Notes: a model not told the origin generated them from the sequence alone. Shown: positions 23,421 through 35,430, counted from the stretch's first letter. The stretch is DNA of 64,000 nt from Pseudeuparius sepicola (GCA_963920635.1 OY987299.1:27606901-27670900), one strand, 5' to 3'. Numbers and translations are program-made.

Positions 23421-25224
23421 ATTGAAATGACAAGTAGATGGAAGGAGTGTAGAGAGAGAAACTGGCAGCCAAACTTGAGTAAGTGAAATAGTAAATAAAT
23501 CAGCTGATTCCGGCAAAAACCACATAACACAAAAGAGGTGTTTGTCCTAACTTTCTATGTTTGTGTCCTGTGCTTCAGAGGAGTTCCGTTGTCAAACGTC
23601 ATTTTAATTTTCCGTCTGTCATACGAATAGGAGTAATTATTGTATTATTTTTTGATTTGAGTTCGTGTCGTGGTGGCAGTTTCGTATAAAACGACGTTAA
23701 GTTTTCTTAGTTGGTGTTTGGTTTAATATTATATTATTTTTTTAGATCGGAGAGAAAATTTAATTTAGCTATGTGGCTATATTCTTTCTGTTTAAGTTGT
23801 AAATTACAAAAAAGAGGGTCAACTCCTGTTGTGTATTTGGATGTACCAAACGGGGCGGAAGGAATAAGAATAGTGGGGTTTCTTTTCAATTTTGTACTGT
23901 CTACAAGTATTTACTTGCATTTGTAGTCAACAATTTATTGAGAGCAATTTCATAGAGAATTTTGGGCAGCGCAAACTTAAAAGTATGTAATTACTACAGT
24001 TTTTATTTCAAGTCATGATAGATATTGTGCTAATGAATCTAGCTCTTCGTAGTCAAAGATGGAATTAATCTTGAGGTTCTGGTCCCTTTAATAAGGTAAT
24101 TATTTGTAATTCTTTTTGTTAGATGCCTAAACATATAAAATATATATATATATATATAAATATGTAAAAGCTACCTGTCTTTTTCTATTAAATTGAATTT
24201 TAAAATTAATAAATCTGTTAAGATCAGTAATTAAAGTTGAAAATGTATACCTTATCCTAGATATTTTGTTGCCTTTATTTTAAAATATACTTTTATTTTG
24301 GAATTTGTATTTTATTTGTCTCAATTTACTTCCAGGTACATAAAATTGCCATGTAGGTAATTTTTTTTAATCAGTTCACTACTTTTTTCTGTGCAATATT
24401 TACATAATTGTGGTTATAGTCACAAAATATGTTATAGTATAGAAAAATTCTCATTCCTACAAACAAGCCCCGAATTTCGGAATACAGCTCATACAATAAA
24501 GAGAATTACGGAACATGCCCATTAAATTCTTCCATTAATATGCAACATCCCTATATACCTCCTTTGCCTGAATCAGCTGACACGTTCATTAGGCGTAATT
24601 GTCTTACTTATTGCCATTTGAAACCTATCTCTCTCTAGAGTTGGCTGCCCCAAACAACAATGAAAGTGGTACCTGTGCGACTTCCATTGTACTTATCAAT
24701 TCGATGGGTCTATATGTCCAAAACGCGACATTAATTTGTTTTTCTGAATAGGTACATAACCAGAAATCGCAAGAAAATTTTATGCAATTTTCATATGTAT
24801 GTATGCACATTTTTTTATCAGAATTAAAAACAAAAATGTTAAGCAATAGCAATAAATGCATTGAGCAAGATGGAGGCCATGTGGAGCATTTGTAATACGT
24901 ATATCCTTTTTTCTAAATATGATTGTCGTTTTCAATAAAAATAAAATTTCAAACAATAAATCCGACGAAGTTTATTGACTATGTTACTATTCAAAAATTC
25001 TGATTTCTGTCAATTTCCCTTCTTCATTTTTCTCTGAAATCTTAAAATAGCACATTTTGTTTTCGAAAGCGTGAATATACTCGCAAACTGTCAATAATTA
25101 TTACTATAATTTGGCATTTGTCTTCCATGGCAACCTATGGCCCCACGGAGTAATCCCTTACAAAAAAGGCTCAGTTATGAACGAACGGTTGGAGCGAACA
25201 TATAACATAATATATACTTCCTTG
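23421..25224. other. AT-rich stretch; TA microsatellite near 24140
   Basis: A small plus-strand frame (23771-23926) follows a T-rich tract ending in AG and reads MWLYSFCLSCKLQKRG. Neither family nor splice partners are apparent. A TA run lies at about 24140-24160. Confidence 0.35.
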
Positions 25225-25300
25225 GAATCAGAAAAATGCGTAGAATTCAATAATCCAAAAATATACAAGGTGTTCCATTTAAAAAAACATAAGTTATATC
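25225..25300 (+). mobile_element. TACAGGGTGTTCC MITE end, copy 2
   Basis: Diverged counterpart of 23340-23420, with TATACAAGGTGTTCCATTTA. The upstream CAGAAAAATGCGTAGA is shared too, so the repeat extends beyond the TACAGGG terminus. Confidence 0.6.
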
Positions 25301-25785
25301 TGCCGCGGCTTTCTAGAACACACTGTATAAGGTCTAATAGCGTCACAAAAAAACTTTGTATTGGTATCTAAAACTTTTATAAAAAACTTTTTTTCTAATC
25401 TCAAAAACTAACAAGTTAAGGGGGGTGTCAATTTATAATGAGCCACCCTAAACATATTACATATCATAATTTTTGGCTTTAAATTGTTCGACGTTCGTAG
25501 CTTCGCGAACTATTTGGACCACATATTTTCCTGCTTCGATCGACCTTGGTTTGATTCGAGGTCGGAGCAGAGCGTATGCGTATTATGGAAAAACACCGCT
25601 GATGGTCAAGAGCTTTGGGCAAAATGTACATTTACAGTATTGCTTCCTAGTAGCCTCATTTGTGTGATTTAATTACTAATCATTATTATTCTACACTCAC
25701 TGGGTATCGGCACAGACTAACAAGTAATAGCTATTTATTCAGTGGTATCGATAAAAGTCGGCACAAGCTTCAAATGGCAATGAAG
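25301..25785. other. No recognisable gene
   Basis: Short overlapping frames at 25473-25672 carry no motif. Confidence 0.4.
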
Positions 25786-25892
25786 ACAAAATAATAGTAA
25801 TTGTCACCCCTCCCTCGCACAAGCATCAGGTTGCTTCTGGGGTACTCTTAGTTTGGAGTATTGTGAGGGTGAGAATTATTACTAAATAGCTT
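25786..25892 (+). repeat. Dispersed repeat family Y, copy 1
   Basis: GACAAAATAATAGTAATTG, then GCACAAGCATCAGGTTGCTT, then GGAGTATTGTGAGGGTGAGA. The reverse complement of the same order lies at 48526-48640. Confidence 0.75.
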
Positions 25893-25913
25893 TTTCAACA
25901 TTCATGGATAGTA

Positions 25914-25957
25914 CAGGCTCATTCAAACTCGATGTCTCAGGCCTACTGTGGACAAAA
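25914..25957 (+). mobile_element. Single end of the 15823-16313 MITE family
   Basis: ACAGGCTCATTCAAACTCGA, then TCAGGCCTACTGTGGACA, a diverged match to the ~45-bp terminal repeat at 15823. No second end was found. Confidence 0.55.
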
Positions 25958-26084
25958 GAAACCAGCAAAAATATATTTGCTTCTGGGATCTTAGATAGAA
26001 CTTGGAAATTTTTAACAAACGATGTTGGGCGTTGCGATGCCAGACTTAATTTTTTTGTAGCGCACATAGCGCACCTTTTTTCTT

Positions 26085-26545
26085 GAATTCTGGAGTGAAT
26101 TGTCTCAAAATCGTCACTAAAAGCTCAGAAATCGGCACTGAAGTAGCCCATTATTGTACGATTTTTTCAATAAGTAGGCCTTGATGAGATGTAAACATCA
26201 AACGTCAGTCGCGGAGCCATTGCCCGTCAAAAGGGACCAAATATTCAAAACCCGGCCAATAAAGGCCCATTTAACTTTTCGTACACATTGCGAAATTGTT
26301 ACATATTATATAGCAGCGCAATCTTACAGTATAAATATGTTAGTAGGTTTGAATATCAATCTATTTTTCATGGAGGCTACACAACAGGCAGCAGTTTGGA
26401 GTTTCTGTTGGGAAGCGCCGCGCCTCGTCATACTTGACCTAGCTAGAGCGATCGTCAAAGTCAAGCAATGCAGCGCGCAGTCGGTTCATGGACGGGTGAT
26501 CCCTTATGATTGATTATTTTTTTCCTAATAAAACATTTTTTTGAA
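26085..26545 (+). repeat. Third copy of the 5S-bearing repeat body
   Basis: It shares the body of the 4204-5378 units, including ATTATTGTACGATTTTTTCA and AAAACCCGGCCAATAAAGGC. It lacks the palindromic MITE at its 3' end, and ends in CCTAATAAAACATTTTTTTG. Confidence 0.8.
26412..26513 (+). pseudogene. 5S rRNA-like segment, copy 3
   Basis: CTAGAGCGATCG, AAAGTCAAGCAATG and ATGGACGGGTGATCCC line up with the middle and box C regions of 5S rRNA. A T run follows downstream. Confidence 0.5.
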
Positions 26546-27079
26546 TTTTTCTTTTATGTAATTCGTGTTACCTTCTAATCAAAAGTAGATATAGTTTATA
26601 AAACAATCGTTGCGAAATATATATATTTTCTTAAGGTTCTTGCTGCGTAAATGTTGCTAGGCAACACTTTCCGTACCTAAAACTTTCACACCTAGCAACC
26701 AAAGTACCAAGACACCTTAAATTTTCGACTTAGTTTTAGTTGTTCCCGAATATCAAAGTAGATTATATATTATGACAACTTTGAGAAGGTTTAAGAACTA
26801 TTATTTTTCATTCACTTCTACCTAGAAGAAACAATATAGCAATATGAAAGTAATATTGCTTCATAAACCATTCTGATACTTTGTAATGCAGGAAAATAAC
26901 TTTGGAAGGCCAAGTTTCTTCACCATTCGGCGGTAATAAATTCCTTACCCAGACAACTCCACCGAGAAGATTACGCGCAGGCCAGCGCAGCGGCACTCAC
27001 CTGAAACAAGAAAGGGAAAAATTAAATTCAGCTTGCGCCCCCCACCCCCCCGGAATGATATCCATAAAACGAATTGCAG
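26546..27079. other. No recognisable gene
   Basis: Short frames only. TTGCTAGGCAAC at about 26653 is a short palindrome. Confidence 0.4.
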
Positions 27080-27590
27080 CATAAAAATTTCTGCATTACA
27101 GATTATCGCGGCTCGTAAAATTTTAGACCCGTCCTTCCCGATGGGGGATTTTAAAACCTTGAGCCACGAATTATTTTGAATGGTTCAATTCCGGCCCGTT
27201 CGATAAGCGGAGGGCACAAAGGATGGGACGCGCAATAGAATATTGCTCAAACATTTGGAGTGCGCTACGCGACGCCCACCTACAGCGACTTCTAAGTCCA
27301 AGCACTCCCAGTTACCGCCAGGCCTTACCTTAGCGACACCGGCGCATTCGCCACAAGTTAATATCGCCGCAAAAAGAATATATATTTTACATTCTGGGGT
27401 GTAGATCCGTGCAACAGAACGTTGCCATATCAAAGGTGGGTCTGGCGAGACAGGGCTGTAACGGAAGGTGGGCCTTCTGGGAATTGGGATTAGCGAAAAG
27501 TGGGGCTCCTGCGATGCTCCGAGTTTAACGGGGACAACGAGGCGCCACCGTCGATTTTAGTGCGATATTAAACCGTTCATACATTTAGGA
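27080..27590. promoter_or_regulatory. GC-rich unique island, candidate conserved noncoding DNA
   Basis: CpG-bearing sequence with TTATCGCGGC, GCGCTACGCGACGCC and scattered ATTA cores stands out from its AT-rich neighbours. It has no domain-bearing frame and no detectable repeats in the window. Confidence 0.3.
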
Positions 27591-28088
27591 TTGCTTTGCT
27601 TATGCCCCTAACTTCACTAGTGAGTAATAAACTCGAATAGTATTTTCATTTTCAAGGGATATGTTCAGCTGCATGATGGAGAGCTCATCTTGTCATAATG
27701 TCAAATAGAGCCAAATTTTTACCTAATGTTTCACACTCCCGATATATTGTTTCTATATAAACTGTGAAGTCAGTATTGCATTCTTCATTTATTATAGTAT
27801 TATAGTATTAGGTGAAGTACCTTTTCCTTTAAAGATAACGAAAAATTTCATTAAGAAAAGTTGTTCCCAGTTAAAAATTACCCCCGGGTACCCAGTTTTG
27901 GAAAGATCGGCGTATACTTTTCTAACGCGCCAAAGTGGCTTTTAAACGAACAATTTTATAAGGAAAAGTTGTTTAGATAAAAAGTTATCAACGTAAAAAT
28001 GACTTTTAAATATGAGGCAGCGAGAAATTTTACAAGAAAAAGTTGTTTTGAATTAGATATGGCACATGTTTGTCAAATCTCAAGTAAA

Positions 28089-29319
28089 TCGGGACACTTC
28101 TTTATTTTCTTGCTTTCAAAAGTTCCATTGAGCCATTCTGCAACACGTCTTGCAGAGTGGGCAGGGCATTCATCATGTTGGAAATGATCTGAATCAGTGG
28201 CAAAGTTTATAAATAATCATCAAAACATTTTCCTAAAAGTTCTTGGTTCAGAATTACCTCGATGTAATATGGACCGATAATCCCCAAATCATATATGAAA
28301 CTGAACACCATACATTCACCTTTTGATAATATTGTCTTCTACAAAAGATAGTATAATGGGGAATTTCTTCGGCCCAGAAATGACAATTTTGGGACGAAAC
28401 TGTGGCATTTGTAGTAAAAATACTCCCATCAGAAAATAAAATTGTTTTGTAAAAAATTCCTGTTACCTAACATTTTTTCACCCACACATAAACAAAAATA
28501 AAGACGTCGAGCCTCATCTTTAGGTTTAGATTAGGACATTCGCCGCCCTTGCCCGAAAGAGGCAAGGGGAAGAAAGGCCGAATTTAAGTTGGTAGCGCAT
28601 TTACACGTGAATTGCTGATTTAGTAACTCCCTAAAAATTTGGCTCTTCCAGCCATAGGCGCACACAGACTTATTTGGCATGTTCTTTGTTTATAGCGTAT
28701 ATTTATGTTGTTTTGGCTGTTTTCGGTTATTTCTTCATTTTAATGTTTGTCTAATGAACTAACGGAACTTTGTGGAGTACGTTGATGCATCGCAGTTTTG
28801 TTTTATGTTCGTGTTTTTACTTTCTTTTCGGTTTTCAATACTTGTGTTGTCGTTGTCCCTTTTGATGCGCCACTGGTATCAAGCTGAAGGCCAGCTGGTG
28901 AGAGCGGCACCGTCGCGCGATGTTGCCGGTGCAAATGGACTACCTTTGGTTTTGTTTAAGAGTGGGGGAATGTCCTAACTTTCTATAAACTAACATTGAT
29001 TAGCAGAATAAATTAGTTGTAACTCTGATTTGCTAATGTTCAGGTAATTCCACAGCTCTAGATCGTAATGGTATTCGAGGATAATCACGTACGTAATCCA
29101 TAGCAACAATAGTAGCCGCGTCATTTTCATCGTAGCACTTTTTCTTACTGGCTTTCATGTCTACCTGCTGTTCAATTTTTTTCGAAACGTTTAATTACAC
29201 GCACAAGAAACATTTGCTGTTAGGTATTTTTCTCGAAACAGATCCAAAACGTAACTGCTGCTGGTTTCTCGGGGTTTGTATTGTTGCACAATAAATTTTT
29301 TTTGCTCCAAAGTCAACAT
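28089..29319 (-). pseudogene. Tc1/mariner (Tc3-like) transposase pseudogene
   Basis: It would catalyse cut-and-paste transposition of its element. The N-terminus starts at 29319 as MLTLEQKKFIVQQY, a helix-turn-helix start. The frame breaks near 29230, and a ~450-bp foreign block lies at about 28530-28980. From 28530 down the frame reads PKDEARRLYFC, then FIFSDGSIFTTN (first catalytic D region) and KVNVWCSV. A stop follows, then in another frame GPYYIEV and FQHDECPAHSARRVAEWLN (second catalytic D). The C-terminus with the third acidic residue is missing, because the sequence runs directly into the terminal arm. At least one frameshift and several stops make it inactive. Confidence 0.8.
28530..28980. 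mobile_element. Block interrupting the transposase, bounded by an 11-bp inverted repeat
   Basis: TTAGGACATTC at the left (about 28532) is complemented by GAATGTCCTAA at about 28968. Transposase homology stops just beyond each side. AGAGTGGGGGAA before the right end resembles a polypurine tract, so a retroelement fragment is an alternative. No target duplication is seen. Confidence 0.4.
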
Positions 29320-29641
29320 TATGTTACTAATAATTCGTAGCACTAAAAACTATCTGTACGATTTGACAGGTAGGTATAAACAATAATTGATTGTCCCCAT
29401 CGTGGCTACTATTTTCTTTCAAGAAAATAAAAGTGTCCCGATTGACTTGAGATTTGACAAATATGTGCCATATCTAATTCAAAACAACTTTTTCTCCTAA
29501 AATTTCTCGCTACCTCATATTTAAGTAACTTTTTTGCCTTAAAAAAAAAGAAAAATAAAGAAGGCTAATTTTTCCAAAATTTGGTACACATGGATAACTT
29601 TTCATTCTAAACAATTTTTCTTATAATATTTTTCGATACCT

Positions 29642-30019
29642 TGTATGTAAAAGCCACAAATTCAATTAAGGCAAGACAAGATTTAAGGCCGTAGAGAACT
29701 GAGGCAAAATTGCTTCATAACACCAAAACGCAATTTCTCAACTATTGACCTCGATATCTATTAATAAATTCGTTGTTTAGTAGGATAAAAATATATAAAT
29801 AAAGACAATAAAACTGCTTTAGCATCACACCACATATTAGCCACAATTTTGACCTGATAGCTTAGAAGTTCATCATTAAAACACGCAATGAAATTTACTA
29901 AAGGTTCATTAGAATTTAAGTTTTACAAAATATGCAGGATATCATGTATAATTTTTTTGTAACAAATACGTCCGGGTTAGCAACAAGAGCCAGGATTATC
30001 ATACTTGATATCACGAATA
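29642..30019. other. No recognisable gene
   Basis: AT-rich sequence between two mobile elements. Confidence 0.5.
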
Positions 30020-30020
30020 A

Positions 30021-30085
30021 TGATCCCTGCATCACAATGGTCGACAATGGAAATTGCATTGTTGGACATTGTGACTCAGGGATCA
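30021..30085. ncRNA. miRNA-precursor-like hairpin
   Basis: The sequence from TGATCCCTG to CAGGGATCA folds into a stem of about 29 positions with a few internal mismatches and a 7-nt loop (GAAATTG). ATCACAATG pairs with CATTGTGA in the middle. Length, short loop and mismatch pattern resemble a pre-miRNA, but it sits next to a foldback element and may be a MITE remnant. Either strand could be transcribed. Confidence 0.4.
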
Positions 30086-30105
30086 AGACTCGTGGCATCT
30101 ACAGT

Positions 30106-31012
30106 GTGGCCATTTTAGTGTGCAACATATGGGAATTTATTTATTAATTGCACAACCAAAATGCAAATATTGCCGAAAGTTGGTGCATGTTCGATAATCA
30201 TATTAGGTGCTCTTAGAATGGTTGCAAGTTAAACAGCATACAGGGTAGGTCGAAAAATATAAAAGTTGCACAAGAGTGAAGTACCCTTATTTCACAAAAT
30301 TCAGGAAAAGGTTATTAAGAAAAGTTGCTTAGAATTAAAAGCTATGCCTAAATACCAAAACATAGCCTCCTAAGAAAAAAAAAATTTTTTCGTCGATGAA
30401 TTTCCAGTTTCTTATTAAACATTTAAATTAAAAATTTTGCACCTTAAATGAGAGTTTTTTAATAGACACATTATCATTACTAATGTTTTACCTTGTTCAT
30501 AAGAATTTTTGCGAAATTTTAAAGTTGTGTTTAATATCGTTGCAACAAACATGAAGTTTGTGATTCCCTAAAAAACTAAAAATCTAAGTTAATTTTACAA
30601 ATATGCTTGAATTTGAACAAAGTTATGAGAAATTAATTTGATTTTGATTAATTTATGAAAGTGTTTAGGAGGAATATTAAAAAATATATATTTTTAGAAA
30701 ATTATTAATGTTTTTCGAAAAAAGATATATTTTTTCTTAGGAGGCCATGTTTTGGTATTTAGACATAACTTTTAATTCTAAACAACTTTTCTTAATAACA
30801 TTTTGCTGAATTCTTTGAAATAAGGCTACTTTACTCTTGAACAATTTTTATATTTTTTGACCTACCCTGTATGCTGTTTGACTTGCAACCATTCTAAGGG
30901 CACCTAATATGATTATCGAACATGCAACAACTTTCGGCAATATTTGTATTTTGGTTGTGCAATTAATAAAAAAAATTCCCATATGTTGCACACTAAAATG
31001 GCCACACTGTAT
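30106..31012. mobile_element. Foldback element with an inner TACAGGGTAGG element
   Basis: The outer arms begin ACAGTGTGGCCATTTTAGTG and end in the complement at about 31010. Inner ends TACAGGGTAGGTCGAAAAAT (30240) and ATTTTTTGACCTACCCTGTA (30872) could mark a second element nested symmetrically. Arms total about 280 bp. The right end abuts the next foldback within a few bases. Confidence 0.75.
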
Positions 31013-32510
31013 ATACACTGTGTCCCGGATAAGAATGAACAGCATGGGGATATTGCAAACGGTGAGAGATAGAGCAACGGTTAAATGGGGAAAAAGTTGC
31101 GCAATTTCGAGGTCAATTTTTTTTTCGTTTTTGAGATATTTTGAAAAAAGTAAAATTTTGCGTTTTCGATTTTATTTTTTTCTGAAGTTGTTATCACAGA
31201 TAGAGAAAAAAGAAAAACACTTTCTCATGGCACTTTTTAACGGGCTTTAAGATGGCGTTTTTAGATTTGTTCTACAACGTTTCGTTTTTGAGAAACCATC
31301 TTCAACTTTTTTTAAATACGGACCTGGATTTTTTTTGCAGATTTTGAAAGCACTTTTCATTGCAAATACCATGATGTATGACACGAAATATTTTTAAATT
31401 GTTTTGAGACAATTATTCTGAAAATTCCCTTTTTTCCATTCATTTTTCTCTAATGCGGCCCTGTATTTAATAATAAGAAGTCTAAATATTAATCAGTATT
31501 GTCAACAATTTAACTTACAACTTATCTTTCGATTATTGGAGAACCAAAAAAAGGACGGCAAAGACTAATAACAGTCACATGCGATAATAAAAAATAAATA
31601 AAAAACCCCACCTAGAAGGCTTTGAAACAACGAAACCAACCCCTTGTCATTTGTCATAACTCCCACTGTATCATTTAGTTAACAATTTGTATCATTAGAA
31701 ATGGAGGGTTTTTTTTCAAATGGGGACAAATTTAACATGTCAGCATGTTATATCTTGCGTCACAGAAATAGGGTAGAGGCCGAACGAATGTATTGTTGCA
31801 ATAATTAATAAATAGCAAAAGTTATTGATTTCGTTGGCTTAAAGCTTTCTTCTGACAATTAGAAAAAGCTAAGAAAACACAATGCGACACTGTTTGCTGT
31901 ACAACAACAGAGGAAAAGACTTACCAGACAGGGCCGTATTTAAAAATATTAAGTTTTCGAAGTAAAAATAAACTGTAAATAAATTGTTGTTAATACTGAT
32001 TAATAATTAGACTTCTTATTATTAAATACAGGGCCGCAATAGAAAAAAATGAATGGAAAAAAAGGAATAATCAGTATAATTGTCTCAAACCATATTAAAA
32101 ATATTTCGTGTCATACATCATGGTATTTGCAATGAAAAGTGCTTTCAAAATCTGAAAAAAAAATCCAGGTCCGTATTTAAAAAAATAAAGTTGAAGATGG
32201 TTTCTCAAAAACGAAACGTTGTAGAACAAATCTAAAAACGCCATCTTAAAGCCCGTTAAAAAGTGCCATGAGAAAGTGTTTTTCTTTTTTTTCTATCTGT
32301 CATAACAACTTCAGAAAAAAATAAAATCGAAAACGCAAAATTTTACTTTTTTCAAAATAACTCAAAAAAGGAAAAAGATATTAGAAATCTGTTTGTGCCA
32401 TTTTATTGACCTCGAAATTGCGCAACTTTTTCCCCATTTAACCGTTGCTCTATCTCTCACCGTTTGCAATATCCCCATGCTGTTCATTCTTATCCGGGAC
32501 ACAGTGTATA
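31012..32510. mobile_element. Foldback element, copy 2, ~510-bp arms
   Basis: TACACTGTGTCCCGGATAAG at the left is complemented by CTTATCCGGGACACAGTGTA at the right. The arms include AACGGGCTTTAAGATGGCG and its complement. The middle (about 31520-32000) shares sequence with 12200-12400 of copy 1. No transposase was found in either copy. Confidence 0.85.
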
Positions 32511-33011
32511 CTAACAGTTGCGATTGCGTATCAACGGCAACATTGTTATCGGTAAATCCGTCTATTGTTTTTTATATGTATGTGGTTACTGTTACTGACA
32601 TTTAAAAATGTATCCGTTTACTTTATTTTCAACTTAACGTTTTTTTTTTAATTTGCTAATCGTAGAGGACAGTCAATAAGCCGCAACTGCTAAGAATTTC
32701 ACCCCAGGCCGTTTGAGAATAGTAACACGAAATTACTATGGCTTAAGGCTAGCGTCGCACGCTGCTCGGGGCGGCACGGAGGGTGGCAGCAACTTTGCGG
32801 CGGCTCATGGCGGCTTATGTAGTTTCGTCGCGACTAACGCGATTTACAGGCAGTTATGTATACACCGTTCGTAAGTTGCCAAGTTGAGAGTAATAAGCCG
32901 TGCGCCCCAAACTTCCAGCATTTGTAGAACCGAAATTATCCCCAAATAAATAGGTCAGGTGGCGCATGCCAAGTTCCTAAAATTGTAAACATTTAATGTT
33001 ATACACGATGG
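32511..33011. other. GC-richer block without gene
   Basis: 32750-32830 is rich in CGGCGGC-type repeats (GCGGCGGCTCATGGCGGC). No frame or terminus is recognisable. Confidence 0.4.
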
Positions 33012-33130
33012 CTTATACAGGGTGATTCGATCATGATGTAAAAAATTTTAACCACAGGTGGAGAAACGAGGCCTACGATAAATACAGGCCATGGCGCAGA
33101 AAAATCACGTGTCACGTGGCCATCTTAGTC
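33012..33130 (+). mobile_element. TACAGGGTGATTC terminus, copy 1
   Basis: TACAGGGTGATTCGATCATG then GTAAAAAATTTTAACC. A diverged partner (GCAGGATGATTCCGTCATGG) is at about 47176. The far end was not located. Confidence 0.5.
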
Positions 33131-33179
33131 CGACCTTACATGACATTTGTCACATAACTGAAAGCGGCAGCTTGGGTTT

Positions 33180-33590
33180 TGAGAAGTTTTAAATGTTTAA
33201 AGTGTTTTTAAACGTCTTAGTTTATATTTTAGAAACAAGTTTGTGTCTAGTGCGCGTGTGTCCTGGCGGAGGGGAACCGCCCAGGTGTCGTCCAGGAGTA
33301 TTGGTGCCGCTCGCGCACCGACGCGTGAGCGCTGTAAGGGGAATTCTCCCCCCTCGGACAAGGAATGGACATGGACATGGACAGTGGAGCCTGAGACCTG
33401 AGACACAGGCGAGTTAACTGTTTACGGGAGATCGAGAGTTCAGACGATCCGGGTGGATGGAAGCCGTTCCCGTTGACCACGTTCGGGGTTGTGTATTTTG
33501 TATTCATCATTCACCTTGTGCGAAATAAATCAGTGTTGTAACATATTCGAGGATTTTCGTTGTAGACTCACGACCTGATACGGTTCCTAT
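33180..33590 (+). mobile_element. LTR-like block, possible solo LTR
   Basis: A GC-rich segment is followed by GCGAAATAAATCAGTGTTGT (a polyadenylation signal) and a TTTTCGTTGTAGACTCACG tail, which resembles the R-U5 portion of a Gypsy-type LTR. Clear TG...CA borders, a target duplication, a primer-binding site and internal genes were not found. It may be something else. Confidence 0.25.
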
Positions 33591-34599
33591 TCGGCCTTTC
33601 ACGCTGCCGATCAACTGGGACCTCGTCAATATTTACAGTATACCTACTGAGGTTCGTTTTCATTTTTATTTCGTAAAAAATAACCTAAATACCAAGTATT
33701 GGGTCTGTTTATATTATATTTATACATATTACAAAAGCCAGGAAGAAAATGTCACCATAATAACATTTGCTTTGCCTGATGAAAACTTGCGCCAAAACTG
33801 GATTCGTCAAATTCCACCTGAGATTTAATTTCTAAAAAACCGTTAAGCATGTGTGGCTAACACATTTTCAAGAAAGTGAAAATTAAAGTGGACAAATGTG
33901 TTGTGGGAGGAAAATACCTATAGAAAATATCACCTAAGCTGAAGGAAGGTGCTGTCCCAACAATTTTTGAGAATGTGCCAAAATAGTTGAGTGCAGTGCC
34001 GCTTAACTCTCAACCCAAAACAGCTGAGGCAGGTTGACAATTTTGAAAAAACAATTAGAGAAAGAAAGAAAGATGGATGCACAAAACCAATAATGTAATA
34101 GAATAAAAAAAAGTCGCCAAATTGTTACGAAATTTGTTTTTCTACTTATCTCCAAAAATGTCTTTTATTATATTATAAGATTAAGTTGGTCACGTGACTA
34201 CGCGATTATGCGTTAGCGCCATGGCCTGTCTTTATGGTTGGCCTCGAATCCAAAATTAAAAAAATTCTAAAATCAACAATAAAAAATAAGAACATATTTT
34301 CAGAAGTGCATTTAAAATCCTAATAAATGGCGCTACTGACTGGCCGCGTTAGTCAATATCGCGCCGAGTCCCGCATCTTCCCGGTGCGCAGTTGTACGAG
34401 CATATCGTAAATTTGCTTGTTTTTACTTTACTCAGAAATCTGAAAAAAAATTCGAAATATTGAGAAACAGTTTTCTGATGTGACGATAAATAGAGCATGG
34501 TCTAAGTTAATTTAACACCTTTTTGATTTTCCAATCTCAATACATGTTTTTTCCTTTTTAAAAAATACCAAAAATACGTTGAACTTATAGGTAATTAGT
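33591..34599. other. No recognisable gene
   Basis: AT-rich with a CpG-rich patch at about 34330-34400. Confidence 0.4.
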
Positions 34600-34895
34600 G
34601 CGTTGCGTAGGAGCCTCTTGGTTTCCCTCAGCCGACACAAGTTGTTTACGGCGAGGTACTGAGCCCTGAGCCCGACGACCACGACCAGGCGGATCCCTCC
34701 CGCCAACAATACTGCGAAAGACTACAGAAGCAAACAAAACACACACCTAAGCACACAATGTAAAACAGGCACTAAAACGCACTAGACGAGCGCTTCGAAA
34801 ATACCACCATTAACTTGAATACACAAGTTAATTCTGTTCGTAAGCGATCCACGAATACGCGTAAATAATCCGGGAATATTGCGTATTCGAACTCT
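34600..34895 (-). pseudogene. Truncated second copy of the DD41D-type transposase 3' end
   Basis: On the minus strand 34895 to 34782 reads GLFTRIRGSLTNRINLCIQV then NGGIFEALV and a stop, closely parallel to the last ~38 residues of the transposase at 50945-51500. Homology continues past the stop (CCTCTTGGTTTCCCTC, GGCGAGGTACTGAG, GACCACGACCAGG) to about 34610, matching 50790-50890. Everything upstream of this tail is absent, so it is a 5'-truncated remnant. Confidence 0.8.
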
Positions 34896-34993
34896 CTAAA
34901 AATAAAGGCTACAGGTGGTGGTAAAAATATAAAATCCTGCGTACCTGCAAGTACAGAATCGAAGCATCCCGCAAGGCCGACTTTTCGCGAAAC

Positions 34994-35203
34994 CTAATTC
35001 CCAGGACCTATAGACTTTCCACATAGTAGTCGTCTCGCGAGGCAAGCTTTTGATATGACAACGTTGCATTGCATGGGTGACCTGGGCTCAATATATTCCT
35101 TGCCCTGTAGCGCGAGTGTACAACAACGTGCAACGTTGAAAACTAAAAGTCTGCATCGCGAGATTTCGGTTTTATGGAAAGTCTGACTCCTGGGATTTAG
35201 GTG
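34994..35203. repeat. Inverted repeat, ~30-bp arms
   Basis: ACCTAATTCCCAGGACCTAT with GACTTTCCACAT is complemented by ATGGAAAGTCTGACTCCTGG with GATTTAGGT. A related string (GGAAAGTTGGACTGCTGGGA) is at about 37460. Confidence 0.65.
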
Positions 35204-35208
35204 TCGGC

Positions 35209-35430
35209 GACGATATCGTGTGGCGTGTGTGCTAGGATTTAGATCTCGCGGTAGGCAGGTGAAGCATAGCTAGTCAATAAATCACGAGTAAACTATAGGA
35301 ATATGGACCTGATGAAAAACAAAGCAAAACTGAAAAAACATAATATATATACCTAATAAGTTTAAGTCTATTTCTGTATTACATAGTATGCATAATACTT
35401 CGGAAAACAGTGGGTATCTGATATTATATA
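35209..35430 (-). mobile_element. Older Penelope-like fragment (3' end)
   Basis: It is the reverse complement of 36557-36785 with small changes, so it covers the end of the GIY-YIG reading frame plus the 3' untranslated part. It lies outside the target duplication of the element at 35536-37276, which suggests a separate, older insertion in the opposite orientation. Confidence 0.7.

Larger units (their letters stand above)
27834..29641 (-). mobile_element. Tc3-like mariner element with long inverted arms
   Basis: The arms (about 27834-28115 and 29410-29641) are diverged complements, sharing for example CATATTTAAAAGTCATTTTT-type sequence and ATGGCACATGTTTGTCAAAT. Transposase fragments lie between them on the minus strand. 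The outer ends read roughly TACAAGGTATCG, related to the TACAGGG ends elsewhere. The arms (over 200 bp) are long for a mariner. Confidence 0.75.

Noticed and set aside
28963..29000. Polypurine tract plus TGTCCTAAC start of an LTR, also matched at 23547
   Set aside because: Only about 16 bp are shared and no second LTR, primer site or retroviral gene was found.
35070..35110. GCATGGGTGACCTGGG, similar to the 5S box C
   Set aside because: The remainder of 5S is absent and the flanks belong to another repeat.
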